The notes under the pieces: model-generated
Seen by the model: the letters and a program-made list of their open reading frames with translations, nothing else
Told to the model about the DNA's origin: nothing
Database searches by the model: none
Source: Haladaptatus sp. ZSTT2
GTDB taxonomy: Archaea; Halobacteriota; Halobacteria; Halobacteriales; Halococcaceae
Length of the DNA stretch: 64,000 bases
Reading direction: 5' to 3'
NCBI RefSeq assembly: GCF_037081775.1
Contig: NZ_JBAMHQ010000002.1
Coordinates: forward strand, 310,001 to 374,000
Translations under genes and position numbers: made by a program
Shown: positions 9,127 to 18,033 of the stretch, piece after piece
How positions within the stretch are numbered: position 1 is the stretch's first letter
Layout of the letters: each line of letters begins with the position of its first letter

Positions 9127-10242
9127 TTACTGGGTCAGTTCTTTGTAGCGCTGTGCGGCTTCTTCGAGTTGGTCGATTTGGTCACGCAGCTCTTGAGAGC
9201 CTGCGCCAACCACGGAGAGCCCTTGGCCTTCTGCCCACGACTTGTACTCATCCGTCTGCGCCGCGGCGGTGAGCGACTCTTCGAGCTTCGAAATTTTCGC
9301 ATCTTCGATACCCGGCGGGCCGAACACACCGAGTTGCAGTGCGATGACTGGGATCTCAGAGCCGGTTGCCTCGCTCATCTCGGAGACGGTTGGGGCGTCT
9401 GGGAACAACGGACTCGCCTCTGGGCGGTCGATGAACATCACGTCGAGGCGGCCGTCTTCGACGAGGCCGGTCACACCGGTTTCGCCCGCCGTCCCGAAGT
9501 CGACGTCACCACGGGCAACCGCGGTCCCGACTTCGGCACCAGAGTCGTAGGGCACGGATTGGACCGTGTTTGCTACATCTACGCCCATCGCGTCGAGCGT
9601 TGCGAGTGCGCCGAAGTGGTTCGAACTCCCCTGTCCAACGGTGCCGACTTTTACGGTATCGGAGTTCAGGAGGAAGTCAACGAACGCTTCGAGTGACTCG
9701 AAGCGGCCGCTCTCGGACACCCACGCGAAGTACTGCGCGGATGGGATCCCGATGGTGGTGATGTCCGACATCTTGTACTGCGTGTCGTAAATCGCCGCAC
9801 CGAGAACACCCGTTGGGACGGAGATACACCCGAGGGTGTAGCCATCGGGGTCCTGTTGGTACATGTAGTTCATACCCTGTCGCCCACTTGCACCGGGACG
9901 ATTGTCGACGACGGTCTGGACGCCGAGTTCGTCCTCGAAGTACTGTTTGATACCTCGATACTGTGTGTCTGTCCCGCCACCCGCACCGAACGGAACTACC
10001 ATCGTGATTTCGCTCGATGGGTACTCTTCGCCGCCGCCGTTGCCGCCGTCGCCACCGTCACCGCCGTTTCCGCCGTTGCCGTCGTCGCCGCCGTTTCCGC
10101 CGTCGCCGCCGTCGCCGCCGTTGCCGCCGTCGCCCGTGCAGCCTGCGATGGCCATCGTGGCGCCGATTGCCCCGGTTGCTTTCAGGAATGTCCGTCGGTT
10201 GTAGTCCGAACTACGTGGTTTGGTTTCATCTCTCATGGTCAT
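9127..10242 (-). CDS. TctC/Bug-type substrate-binding lipoprotein of the TTT transporter
   Basis: A 371-residue extracellular receptor. Twin arginines at 16-17 (NRRTFLK), a hydrophobic stretch and a lipobox ending at Cys35 (AIAGC) indicate Tat export followed by lipid anchoring. A Gly/Asp/Asn linker of about 40 residues follows, then a Bug-family domain (MVVPFGAGGGTDTQYR and DNRPGASGRQGM are the family's ligand-loop motifs). First gene of the tct operon. ATG at 10242 is used here; a second ATG two codons later is also possible. A strong TATA box (10268-10278) is about 30 nt upstream. Confidence 0.94.
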   Translation of the reverse strand: MTMRDETKPRSSDYNRRTFLKATGAIGATMAIAGCTGDGGNGGDGGDGGNGGDDGNGGNGGDGGDGGNGGGEEYPSSEITMVVPFGAGGGTDTQYRGIKQYFEDELGVQTVVDNRPGASGRQGMNYMYQQDPDGYTLGCISVPTGVLGAAIYDTQYKMSDITTIGIPSAQYFAWVSESGRFESLEAFVDFLLNSDTVKVGTVGQGSSNHFGALATLDAMGVDVANTVQSVPYDSGAEVGTAVARGDVDFGTAGETGVTGLVEDGRLDVMFIDRPEASPLFPDAPTVSEMSEATGSEIPVIALQLGVFGPPGIEDAKISKLEESLTAAAQTDEYKSWAEGQGLSVVGAGSQELRDQIDQLEEAAQRYKELTQ

Positions 10243-10267
10243 CTATGTTAAAAGACCAAGTAATAGG

Positions 10268-10278
10268 TTATATATTTT
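10268..10278 (-). promoter_or_regulatory. TATA box of the tctCBA operon
   Basis: An AT-only run (TTATATATTTT on the + strand) lies 26-36 nt upstream of the TctC start codon, the usual archaeal TATA distance for a leaderless message. It is the only clear promoter before the three genes. Confidence 0.65.
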
Positions 10279-10362
10279 GCTATTTGCGCAGTGTTTCCAA
10301 CTGACGGAGTTGACTTCTGCGCCTGTTACGGCGAGAATATATGTCTGCCGCAGCCTAGAGGT

Positions 10363-11616
10363 TCATTCCGTGTTTTTCACCGCAGCCCGGGTCGTACTCC
10401 GCGTGACGTACTTCATCCCGGAGATGACGCCAATCGCGCTACTCAGCAAGAACAGCGCGCCAATCGCCGCGAACGCGAGTTTCGCATCCCAGAAGTCGAT
10501 GACGACGCCGAGGACAACCGGACTCACCATCGCCCCAAGCGGGAGGCCGGTGTAGACGAATCCGAAGCTCTGCCCGGTGGTGCTGTCGGTCGAAAACGAG
10601 TTGATGAGGCGGTCGCGCGATGGGAGGGCAAGCCCGTAGAACAGGCCAACGACGGCGAACAGCGCGACTGCAACCTCGGCGGTCATCGGGAGGACGCCCG
10701 CGACTGTGGCGAACGTCGAAAGCCCGGCCAACACGAGCACGGTCGCAATCACGGTGGTTGCTCGATACCGGTCTGCGAGCGCGCCACCGACGAGGACGCC
10801 AATCGCCGTAAGCGTAAAGTAACTCGTGAGCGCAGCGTTTCCGACGAACTCATCGAGGCTGAACTCGCTCAGCAAGAACACCCCGGTGAACGTATGGACG
10901 CCCTTGTTCGCCATCGTGACGGTGATGAAAAAGGCGAACAGGAGGAGGATGGGGAGTTTCGTCACGGCCGCAAACCGCGACTCGGTCGGGCCGCTCGACT
11001 CCGTCTCCGCTTTTGCGCCTGCCATTCGCAGGCGATAGAGCGGGCGCATCGACAGCTGTGAGACAAGCGCGTAGACGACACCGACCGCGCCGACGATGAG
11101 CAACGCCGGTTGCCACCCGAGGGTGACGCCAAGCCCCCCGACGACGAACGGTGCGACCGCGAAGCCGGTGTAGCCAGAGAAGGTGTGGAAAGCGAAACTC
11201 TTGCCCTCTGCCCCGCCGGTGGTCGCCGCGTCGAGGAGCGCGAAGTCTGCTGGGTGGAACGCAGACTGCCCGATGCCGACGACGAACACCGCCGCGAGCA
11301 AGTACAGGTACGACCCCGCCAGTCCCGCGAGCATTGTTCCGCCGCCCACAAGCACGAGCCCCACGATGAACACGCGCTTCGCACCGACTTTGTCTACGAG
11401 TACGCCAACGGGAATCTGGAGGATGAACGTCGAAAGTGCCATCACCGACATCAACAGCCCGAGTTCGGTGTTCGAAAGCGCAAATTCGTCGATAAGCAGT
11501 GGAAACAGTGGTGGAAACGCGAGGGCGTAGAAGTGCGCAAGAAAGTGCCCACCGCTCACCAGCCCGATGACGAGGCGGTCTGGCCCGCCTTGCAGAGAGG
11601 AATCTTCACGTTGCAC
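10363..11616 (-). CDS. MFS transporter
   Basis: A 417-residue major facilitator with about 12 hydrophobic segments. The loop 2-3 motif reads GVLVDKVGAKRVFIVG, close to the MFS signature G-x-L-x-D-x-x-G-x-(R/K)-x-x-x. The start is GTG; a TATA-like TTTTATCG element lies 28 nt upstream. Transcribed alone, between the tct operon and the sulfonate-type ABC genes. Substrate unknown; it could export or import an organic anion of the pathway. Confidence 0.88.
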   Translation of the reverse strand: MQREDSSLQGGPDRLVIGLVSGGHFLAHFYALAFPPLFPLLIDEFALSNTELGLLMSVMALSTFILQIPVGVLVDKVGAKRVFIVGLVLVGGGTMLAGLAGSYLYLLAAVFVVGIGQSAFHPADFALLDAATTGGAEGKSFAFHTFSGYTGFAVAPFVVGGLGVTLGWQPALLIVGAVGVVYALVSQLSMRPLYRLRMAGAKAETESSGPTESRFAAVTKLPILLLFAFFITVTMANKGVHTFTGVFLLSEFSLDEFVGNAALTSYFTLTAIGVLVGGALADRYRATTVIATVLVLAGLSTFATVAGVLPMTAEVAVALFAVVGLFYGLALPSRDRLINSFSTDSTTGQSFGFVYTGLPLGAMVSPVVLGVVIDFWDAKLAFAAIGALFLLSSAIGVISGMKYVTRSTTRAAVKNTE

Positions 11617-11748
11617 GTATCGAGCGATGCGAACAACAACGATAAAAGAATCGGCGCTTACAAATTCGGTAGGGTTGTCTGTCGAAGGTATCTACTCTTT
11701 TGAGGATGCAGTTCGTTACGAAGTCGGGTTTCGCCAGCGTCGGGTGAA

Positions 11749-11761
11749 CCTAAAAAATAGG
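11749..11761 (-). terminator. Short dyad with T-run after the ABC permease genes
   Basis: CCTAAAAAATAGG begins 4 nt beyond the permease stop codon; on the minus strand the transcript would end in a U6 run. Archaeal termination is mainly by U-runs, so this is a plausible end of the SBP-permease-permease transcript. Confidence 0.4.
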
Positions 11762-11764
11762 TGT

Positions 11765-12577
11765 TCAGTGGCTCGCAGATTGTGAGTCTTCGGCCCACGG
11801 GAAGATGCGATTTTGCAGGCGTTGGAGCGTAATGCGCATCCCGTAGCCGAATATCATGATGGTCAAGATGAGCGCTAAGATGGGTGCCGTGTCTGCGGTG
11901 GCGAGTGAGTACTCATGAATCATGCCGCCGTAGCCAAAGGCGATGAACGTCTCTGCGAGGATGATGCCCCGCAGCGCGTGAATCAGCCCCATCCGCAGAC
12001 CCGTAAAGATGTACGGGAGCGTCTCTGGAAGCACGATGTCTTTCATCACCTTCAGCCGCGAGGCGTTGAACGAGTTGCCTACGTCGATGAAGTCTAAGTT
12101 CACGCCCTTCGCGCCGTGGTAGGCGTTCAGGAGGATGAACCAGACCGACGAGATGAACACGATTGCGAGCCGGAACGTGAGGTCGATGCCGAAGAAGATG
12201 ATGAACAGCGGGAGCAACGACGCCGTCGCCGTGACGAACATTGCGCTGACCCACGGGTTCAACAACTGCTCTACGGTGCGTACCCGACCCATCACGAGGC
12301 CGACGGGGATGCCAACGGCGACCGCGAGGGCGTAGGCAATAAGCATTTCCTTGATGCTGTTTATCAGCGTTTGGAACATCTCGCCGTTCAGTGCGAGGTC
12401 GATGTACGCGACCACCACGTCAGAGAACGGCGCGAAGAAGATGTTTCCGAGAACCCGTCCAACTCCTTCCCAGACTAAGAGTACAACGACGAGCGAGATA
12501 ACTCGGATAATCCACTTTTGTTGGCCCTCCTCGAGGCTCGTAAACCGGTCACTGAGCGACTGTGAACTCGTCGCCAT
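11765..12577 (-). CDS. ABC transporter permease (SsuC/TauC type), second copy
   Basis: A 270-residue inner-membrane permease of the nitrate/sulfonate/taurine ABC family. Hydrophobic segments alternate with an EAA-like loop (IVLPETLPYIFTGLRMGLIH), the contact for the ATPase. The reading frame is open 45 nt further, but ATG 12577 gives a 1-nt gap to the preceding permease and leaves the protein the usual length, so this start is chosen. It pairs with the permease at 12579-13409, suggesting a heterodimeric membrane domain. The matching ATPase is not adjacent but at 18034-18813. Confidence 0.91.
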   Translation of the reverse strand: MATSSQSLSDRFTSLEEGQQKWIIRVISLVVVLLVWEGVGRVLGNIFFAPFSDVVVAYIDLALNGEMFQTLINSIKEMLIAYALAVAVGIPVGLVMGRVRTVEQLLNPWVSAMFVTATASLLPLFIIFFGIDLTFRLAIVFISSVWFILLNAYHGAKGVNLDFIDVGNSFNASRLKVMKDIVLPETLPYIFTGLRMGLIHALRGIILAETFIAFGYGGMIHEYSLATADTAPILALILTIMIFGYGMRITLQRLQNRIFPWAEDSQSASH

Positions 12578-12578
12578 C

Positions 12579-13409
12579 TCAGGCACCCCGCTGTTCGCCG
12601 TGGGAGTCCCACGGTGCGACAAGTTTTCTCACTTCAGCCACGATCTGCTGGAGGAAGATCCCCAGGATTGCGATAGTGATGACGACGGCGAACTGTATCG
12701 AGGTGTTGAGCACGGCATTCGACGATTGGAGGAGTTGTCCGAGGTTGACCAGCCGCAGGAACAACTCTGCGACGATGACCCCGCGGACGGCCCGTCCAAT
12801 CCCGAGGCGAAGGCCCGTGAAGATGAACGGAATCGAGGCGGGGAAAATCACGCGTGACTGGGTTTGCCACCAGGACGCACCGAACGATTGCGCCGTGATC
12901 AGATGGTCGTCTTTGACCGTGGTGATACCTTGGTATGTGTTCAACAGAATCTCGAAAAACGAGAAGATGAACACGAAGAACACCCGTGCTTCGAAGCCCA
13001 GTCCGAACCAGACGACGACGAGCGGGAGATACACGATTGGTGGTGCCGTGTACACCGCGTCGATGTACGGGTCGAGCGCCCAGAGGACGTACTTAGATTG
13101 CGCGATGAGAAAGCCAAGCGGGATGGCGATGAACGCCGCAATCAAGTAACCCACCACGAGCGCCTGTAACGACCCGAAGATTGCCATCGGCAGGGCAAGT
13201 GAGACCATCAGTTCGATAAACGATTCTGCGACGCTTGAGGGGGGTGCTAGGATAACGACACCGAACGCTCGTGCTGCGGCCTCCCAAAGGATTACACCGC
13301 CGATGATGGACAGGATGTTCAGAATCCTGCCCGAGCTAATCCGTGAGTTTCCAGCCAGCAATCCGCTGACCCGCTCTGACAAATCGCTGAACAGTGTACT
13401 TGTTGACAT
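12579..13409 (-). CDS. ABC transporter permease (SsuC/TauC type), first copy
   Basis: A 276-residue permease with the same fold as its downstream neighbour. The EAA-like loop reads VIFPASIPFIFTGLRLGIGR. About six membrane segments. It lies 78 nt after the substrate-binding protein gene and 1 nt before the second permease, so the three form one operon. Substrate class (sulfonates, nitrate, pyrimidine precursors or phthalate-like acids) cannot be told from the permease. Confidence 0.91.
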   Translation of the reverse strand: MSTSTLFSDLSERVSGLLAGNSRISSGRILNILSIIGGVILWEAAARAFGVVILAPPSSVAESFIELMVSLALPMAIFGSLQALVVGYLIAAFIAIPLGFLIAQSKYVLWALDPYIDAVYTAPPIVYLPLVVVWFGLGFEARVFFVFIFSFFEILLNTYQGITTVKDDHLITAQSFGASWWQTQSRVIFPASIPFIFTGLRLGIGRAVRGVIVAELFLRLVNLGQLLQSSNAVLNTSIQFAVVITIAILGIFLQQIVAEVRKLVAPWDSHGEQRGA

Positions 13410-13487
13410 TTATTGTTGCTATCTGCTCATGTTCGTTGCACTACCCACCACCGAAAAATCCGAAATCGAAGACCTGTCTCGCCATCG

Positions 13488-14624
13488 TTACAGATTCGCG
13501 ATTGCGTTTGCGTAGATTTCTGTGTCGACGAGCGCGTCGATATCGACTTTCTCTCTGTCTTCTTTGCTCAAGACGCCCGCACCGACGAGCACGGTCAGTT
13601 GTTTCTCGTAGTCCTCTTTCGTGAAGTCAGACTCCTTGTACGGCCACGCGTTGAGGACATTCGCGTTCAGTTCCCACGTTTCCTTTGCGTCCTCTTCTGG
13701 GAGGGTTTCTGACTGGTATTTTTGGGTCTTCTCGTACAGCCAGCCGAAGTCCTCGGTCGCCCGTTTGTTCGCTTTCACGAACTCCGTCATGTACGCCTCG
13801 ATGTGGGCACGCTTTGTTTCGTCTTCGAGGTACGCTCCGGGAACCGTAATCGTGTGGTTGATGAAGTTCGGGAAGTACTCGCGAACCTCGAACAAGCTCT
13901 TGCCTTCGAACCCTTCGTTTTGGATCTGTGCGAACTGGTCTAAGTGGATGATCGTCGCGTCGATTTTTCCGGATGCAACCGCCGCTGTTCGGGTGCTCGA
14001 CCCGCCGAGTTGTTGGATGTTGACTTCGGTGTCGGGGTCGTAGCCTTCTTCTAAGAAGATGCCAGCGACCTGCATATGGGACGCCCCGCCGAGCCCGGCA
14101 ATACCGACCGACCGGCCTTCTTCGACGATTTGGTCGATGCTGTTGATGTCCGGCTGCACGGCAAAGACGTAGTCAGATCCTTTTACCTTGGTCGCAATAA
14201 CGCGCAGGTCGTTCCCGGCGAGCTGTGCTTGGACTACGTTACCCGGACTCAGCGCGTAATAGTCGACCGACCCGGAGACCATCGCCTGAATCGCGAGGGT
14301 CGAACCCGAGAACGTTCTGACAGAGCCGGTAAATCGGTCGTCACTCGCAGCAGGGAGCATCTCGCGCATCGCGGTGACGCTTGGAATCTGGCTCATCTCC
14401 ATCGCGACGATTGCCATGGTCGCGTCGAACGAGAGTTCCGATTCCATCCCGCCGCCTGACCCGCCTTCGGAGGTGGTCGAACCGCCACCGCTTTCCGTAG
14501 TGTCACCAGACCCATCGCCACCGCCACCGCCGGTACAGCCAGCGAGCGCGCCAGCGACACTTAATCCGCCAATCGTTTTCAGTACATTTCTTCGACTACC
14601 ACTGGGTGCCTTGTGGGATGCCAT
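13488..14624 (-). CDS. ABC substrate-binding lipoprotein (NMT1/SsuA type)
   Basis: A 378-residue periplasmic-binding-like receptor. Twin arginines at 11-12 (SRRNVLK) and a lipobox ending at Cys30 (GALAGC) show Tat-dependent export and lipid anchoring; a Gly/Ser/Thr-rich linker of about 30 residues follows. The mature part (PSVTAMREMLPAA, SGSVDYYALSPGNVVQA, GIAGLGGASHMQ) is typical of the NMT1/thiamine-pyrimidine/sulfonate-binding family. A TATA-like ATTATAAT element at 14649-14660 is 28 nt upstream of the ATG. First gene of the operon. Confidence 0.91.
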   Translation of the reverse strand: MASHKAPSGSRRNVLKTIGGLSVAGALAGCTGGGGGDGSGDTTESGGGSTTSEGGSGGGMESELSFDATMAIVAMEMSQIPSVTAMREMLPAASDDRFTGSVRTFSGSTLAIQAMVSGSVDYYALSPGNVVQAQLAGNDLRVIATKVKGSDYVFAVQPDINSIDQIVEEGRSVGIAGLGGASHMQVAGIFLEEGYDPDTEVNIQQLGGSSTRTAAVASGKIDATIIHLDQFAQIQNEGFEGKSLFEVREYFPNFINHTITVPGAYLEDETKRAHIEAYMTEFVKANKRATEDFGWLYEKTQKYQSETLPEEDAKETWELNANVLNAWPYKESDFTKEDYEKQLTVLVGAGVLSKEDREKVDIDALVDTEIYANAIANL

Positions 14625-14816
14625 CTATTGACATATACCCTATCCCCATTATAATTGTATGGGTTTGTACGTCACGAATGTTCGTGCATTTTTATGGTTC
14701 GTGCTAAATTCTCCATCTTCTTGTCGGATGATATTCGGGATTAGCGGTTCTGAGACGGCCGAGGAGCGGTTTGGTCGGCGAAAGCATTTTATCAACAGCC
14801 TTTGTGTCTTTCTGCT

Positions 14817-16310
14817 ATGCCGACCGAAATGCTAACAACACTCACTGCCAGGAGTATCTCCCTCGAAATCGAGCCCCGAATGTACGTAGATGGGGCGTTC
14901 GTCGAAGGCAACGAAACGTTTCGCACCGTCCATCCACCGACGGAAACCAAACTCGCAGACGTTCCCATCGCCACGAAGGCGCAGGTCGATGCGGCCGTCG
15001 CAGCCGCGAATCGGGCGAGCGACGAGTGGATGGCGCTCTCACAGGACGAACGTCGCCGCCGGGTCGAGGCGTTCGCTGATATTTGTGAGGAACACGAGAC
15101 ACAGATTACGAATCTCGATGTCGCAGACAACGGGAGTTCCATCTCGCGGCTCAGCCGCGATGCGAGTTCGGGAGCAAATTCTATCCGCTACTACGCCGGA
15201 CTTGCCCCCGAACTCAAAGGCGAGACGATTCCGACCGACGACGACACGCTCGATTTCACGCGGCGCGAACCGTACGGGGCCGTCGCCGCCATCTTACCCT
15301 TTAACCATCCCGTTCTCTTCTGTCTCCAACTCATCGCCACCGCCGTCGTCGCGGGCAACGGCATCGTCATCAAACCATCTGAGTACACCTCGCTCTCGTC
15401 GCTGTATGTGGCACGCCTCGTTGACGAATCAGACCTGTTCCCACCGGGGCTCATCAACATCGTGACCGGCGGCGGAGCCGTCGGCGCGCGCATGACCGAA
15501 CACCCCGACGTTGGGATGGTGACGTTCATCGGCTCCGCAGAAACCGGCTCGAAGGTCATGCAGGGGGCCGCAACCCACATCGCTCCCGTGATGCTCGGTA
15601 CCGGCGGGAAGAACCCCGTCATCGTCTTCCCCGACGTCGACCCCGAAGAGGCCGCAGAAGGAGCGGTTGGCGCGATGGCACTCGCGTGGCAAGGCCAGTC
15701 GTGTGGGAGTGGGTCGCGACTGCTCGTACACGAGGACGTCTACGACGAGGTCGTTTCGCGCGTCGTGGCCGGCTTCGAAGACGCCACCGTTGGTGACCCC
15801 TTCGACGAGGACGTGACTATGGGTTCGATTGTCTCAGAACAGCAGTACGAGCAGGTGCTCGAATTCATCGACATCGCAAAAGACGAAGGGGCGACCCTAC
15901 TCACGGGCGGCAAGCCCGTCGATGAGTACGAAACGGGCTACTTCATCGAACCGACCGTGTTCGAAGTCACCCCCGACATGACCATCGCCCGAGAGGAAAT
16001 CTTCGGACCCGTCCTCTCGGTCATGAAGTGGAGCGAGTACGGCGACGTTATCGATCTCGCCAACTCGACGCGCTACGGCCTGTCTGCAAGCGTGTGGACG
16101 AACGACCTCGACACCGCGCTCACCACGGTCGAAGACCTCGAAGCTGGGTACGTCTGGGTGAACCAACACGGCCCGCACTTCGCTGGCGCACCGTTTGGCG
16201 GGTTCAAACAGAGTGGTATCGGGAAAAAAGACAGCATCAAACTGCTCCGCGACCACACGCAGGTGAAAAACGTCGCGATCTCGCTGCGAGATCGCGACCC
16301 ACTCGCCTGA
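14817..16310 (+). CDS. NAD(P)+-dependent aldehyde dehydrogenase, second paralogue
   Basis: A 497-residue ALDH; paralogue of 4792-6282. Seen: MLGTGGKNPVIVF, GQSCGSGSR with Cys296, and PFGGFKQSGIGKKDS. Note that the family's ELGGK is GTGGK here: the general-base Glu (about residue 262) is Thr. That is unusual for a hydrolytic ALDH and occurs in CoA-acylating members, so a CoA-dependent reaction is possible. ATG 14817 is chosen over an in-frame TTG 15 nt upstream because a TATA-like TTTTATC lies 28 nt before it. Divergent from the ABC operon; convergent with the ThDP enzyme gene (12-nt gap). Confidence 0.92.
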   Translation: MPTEMLTTLTARSISLEIEPRMYVDGAFVEGNETFRTVHPPTETKLADVPIATKAQVDAAVAAANRASDEWMALSQDERRRRVEAFADICEEHETQITNLDVADNGSSISRLSRDASSGANSIRYYAGLAPELKGETIPTDDDTLDFTRREPYGAVAAILPFNHPVLFCLQLIATAVVAGNGIVIKPSEYTSLSSLYVARLVDESDLFPPGLINIVTGGGAVGARMTEHPDVGMVTFIGSAETGSKVMQGAATHIAPVMLGTGGKNPVIVFPDVDPEEAAEGAVGAMALAWQGQSCGSGSRLLVHEDVYDEVVSRVVAGFEDATVGDPFDEDVTMGSIVSEQQYEQVLEFIDIAKDEGATLLTGGKPVDEYETGYFIEPTVFEVTPDMTIAREEIFGPVLSVMKWSEYGDVIDLANSTRYGLSASVWTNDLDTALTTVEDLEAGYVWVNQHGPHFAGAPFGGFKQSGIGKKDSIKLLRDHTQVKNVAISLRDRDPLA

Positions 16311-16322
16311 GCGTTCGATTGT

Positions 16323-17957
16323 TTAACTCCCGATGTACGGGTCGACGTGCACATCGAGGAGCCCCGGTCCATCGACGGCGAGCAATCGTTCGACCGCAGC
16401 GTCAACATCGGCATCCGTTTCGACGGCCTCACCGAACATTCCGAACTCGCGAGCGATAGCGTCGAACGCCGGATTCGTGTACTTCGTCCCGACGTATCGG
16501 CCGCCGTAGTGTTCCTCTTGGCGAACCGCGTGGGACATATAGGCGTCGTTGTTGAGGATGATGATTTTGAGGGGGATGTCTTCGCGGACGGCCGTCTCTA
16601 AGTCCTGCATCACCATTGCGAACCCACCGTCTCCTTCAAAGGCGATGACCTGTCGGTCGAGCGCCAGCTGCGCGCCGAGGCCAAGCGGAAGGCCCTGACT
16701 CATGCCGGTGAAGTTTCGCGTCCCGAAATACCCGCGGAGATCGTCTACGGGTAACAGTCGCGGGAAGGTGTTGTGGACGCCGCCGCCGGTCGTGTACGCG
16801 AAGTCGTCTGCGTGTTTCTCGACTGCGGCAATCACGCGTCGTGGGTCAACCCGGTCGGGGAGTTCGGGACCGGGTTCGAGGAGGTCGCGTCTCGCTTCGT
16901 CGAACGCGACGCACGCGGCTTTGGCTTCGCTTGCGAAGCGTACGTCGTCTTCTGCGACGGCATCGAGAGCATCAGCGCAGAACGACCCGGGGTCTGCAAG
17001 GGTGCTCACGTCAGCGACGTAGTGGCGGTCGAGTTCTCGCGCCCGGAGGGTCGCGTGCACAATCACCGCGTCTGCTGCGATGAGCTGCCAGTCGTCAGTC
17101 GTGAGGTCTGAGAAGCGCGCCCCGATAGAAATGACGAGGTCTGCACTCTTCGCATACTCGTTGCCTGCGTCGATACTGCCGTGGGCAACCGGCCCGAGCG
17201 ACAGTTCGTGGGACTCGGGGAACGCACCACGGGCGCTCTGGCTGGTGGCGACTGGAATCTGGAGGCGTTCTGCAAACTCTCTGAGTGCCGGTGCGCTCTC
17301 GGTCCACCGCACGTCCGTTCCGGCGATGATGAGCGGTCGCTCTGCGTCGAGAAGGTGGTCTCGCACGGCGGCGACGGATTCGCTATCGGGTCGTGCACGG
17401 GTTGGGGTGGCGTGGAAGTCGCGTTCGCGCAACACCGTGCGACTGCGTTCGTCGAGTGGCGACACCTCGGCGTCGGACACGTCCTTTGGGACGTCGATGT
17501 GCACGGGGCCGGGCATTCCGGAAACCGCTTGGAGCAGCGCCATTCGCGCCTGCCGACCGAACTGGGCTTCGGTGAGTTGGACGCCGTGTTTGGTGAATTC
17601 ATCAAACACACCCATCACGTCCCACTCGTGGTTGTAGTCCGTGCCGAGTACGGTACTCGGTTCGTTCCCGGTGATGCTGACGACGGGTATTTCGTCGCGG
17701 AAGGCTGCGGCGACGCCGATCACTTGGTTTGCCGCGCCGGGGCCGACGTGAGAAATGGAGACCGTCGGTTCCCGCGTCGCCATCGCATAGGCCGCCGCCA
17801 TCCCTGCAGCCGTTTGTTCGTGTCGTGTCGAGACGTAGGAGACCTCGCTGTCCGCCATTTTATCGAGAATGCTGAGAACTGTGGTGCCCACCACGCCAAA
17901 TGCCTGGGATACGCCTGCACGTTCCAGCGTCTCTACGAGTACGCTTGCTCCGTCCAT
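16323..17957 (-). CDS. ThDP-dependent acetolactate synthase-like enzyme
   Basis: A 544-residue three-domain thiamine diphosphate enzyme. The N-terminal pyrimidine domain has RHEQ with the cofactor-activating Glu47; the C-terminal domain has the ThDP motif GDGG followed about 24 residues later by NND. The family covers acetolactate synthase, benzoylformate decarboxylase, sulfoacetaldehyde acetyltransferase and hydroxyacyl-CoA lyases, and the sequence alone does not decide. The frame stays open upstream, but homology starts at MDGASVLVETLERAG and the extension would run into the ATPase gene, so ATG 17957 is chosen. Its neighbours (ALDH and ABC importer) suit a 2-oxoacid decarboxylase or lyase feeding an aldehyde to the ALDH. 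Confidence 0.85.
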   Translation of the reverse strand: MDGASVLVETLERAGVSQAFGVVGTTVLSILDKMADSEVSYVSTRHEQTAAGMAAAYAMATREPTVSISHVGPGAANQVIGVAAAFRDEIPVVSITGNEPSTVLGTDYNHEWDVMGVFDEFTKHGVQLTEAQFGRQARMALLQAVSGMPGPVHIDVPKDVSDAEVSPLDERSRTVLRERDFHATPTRARPDSESVAAVRDHLLDAERPLIIAGTDVRWTESAPALREFAERLQIPVATSQSARGAFPESHELSLGPVAHGSIDAGNEYAKSADLVISIGARFSDLTTDDWQLIAADAVIVHATLRARELDRHYVADVSTLADPGSFCADALDAVAEDDVRFASEAKAACVAFDEARRDLLEPGPELPDRVDPRRVIAAVEKHADDFAYTTGGGVHNTFPRLLPVDDLRGYFGTRNFTGMSQGLPLGLGAQLALDRQVIAFEGDGGFAMVMQDLETAVREDIPLKIIILNNDAYMSHAVRQEEHYGGRYVGTKYTNPAFDAIAREFGMFGEAVETDADVDAAVERLLAVDGPGLLDVHVDPYIGS

Positions 17958-18033
17958 GCAACGGGTTATCGTGACCCACACATAAAATGGTCGGTTCGTG
18001 GAAATCGGGAGAAGAACGCGCTGTACTGCCGGT

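Noticed and set aside
10015-10140. A GCC/CCG-rich repetitive stretch
   Set aside because: It encodes the Gly/Asp linker after the lipobox of the TctC receptor, a usual feature of haloarchaeal lipoproteins, not a DNA repeat or CRISPR.
16323-17957. Sulfoacetaldehyde acetyltransferase (Xsc) in a taurine pathway with the sulfonate-type importer and TauE
   Set aside because: The protein is a general acetolactate-synthase-like enzyme, no taurine transaminase or phosphotransacetylase is adjacent, and TauE belongs to the persulfide island; evidence is too weak.
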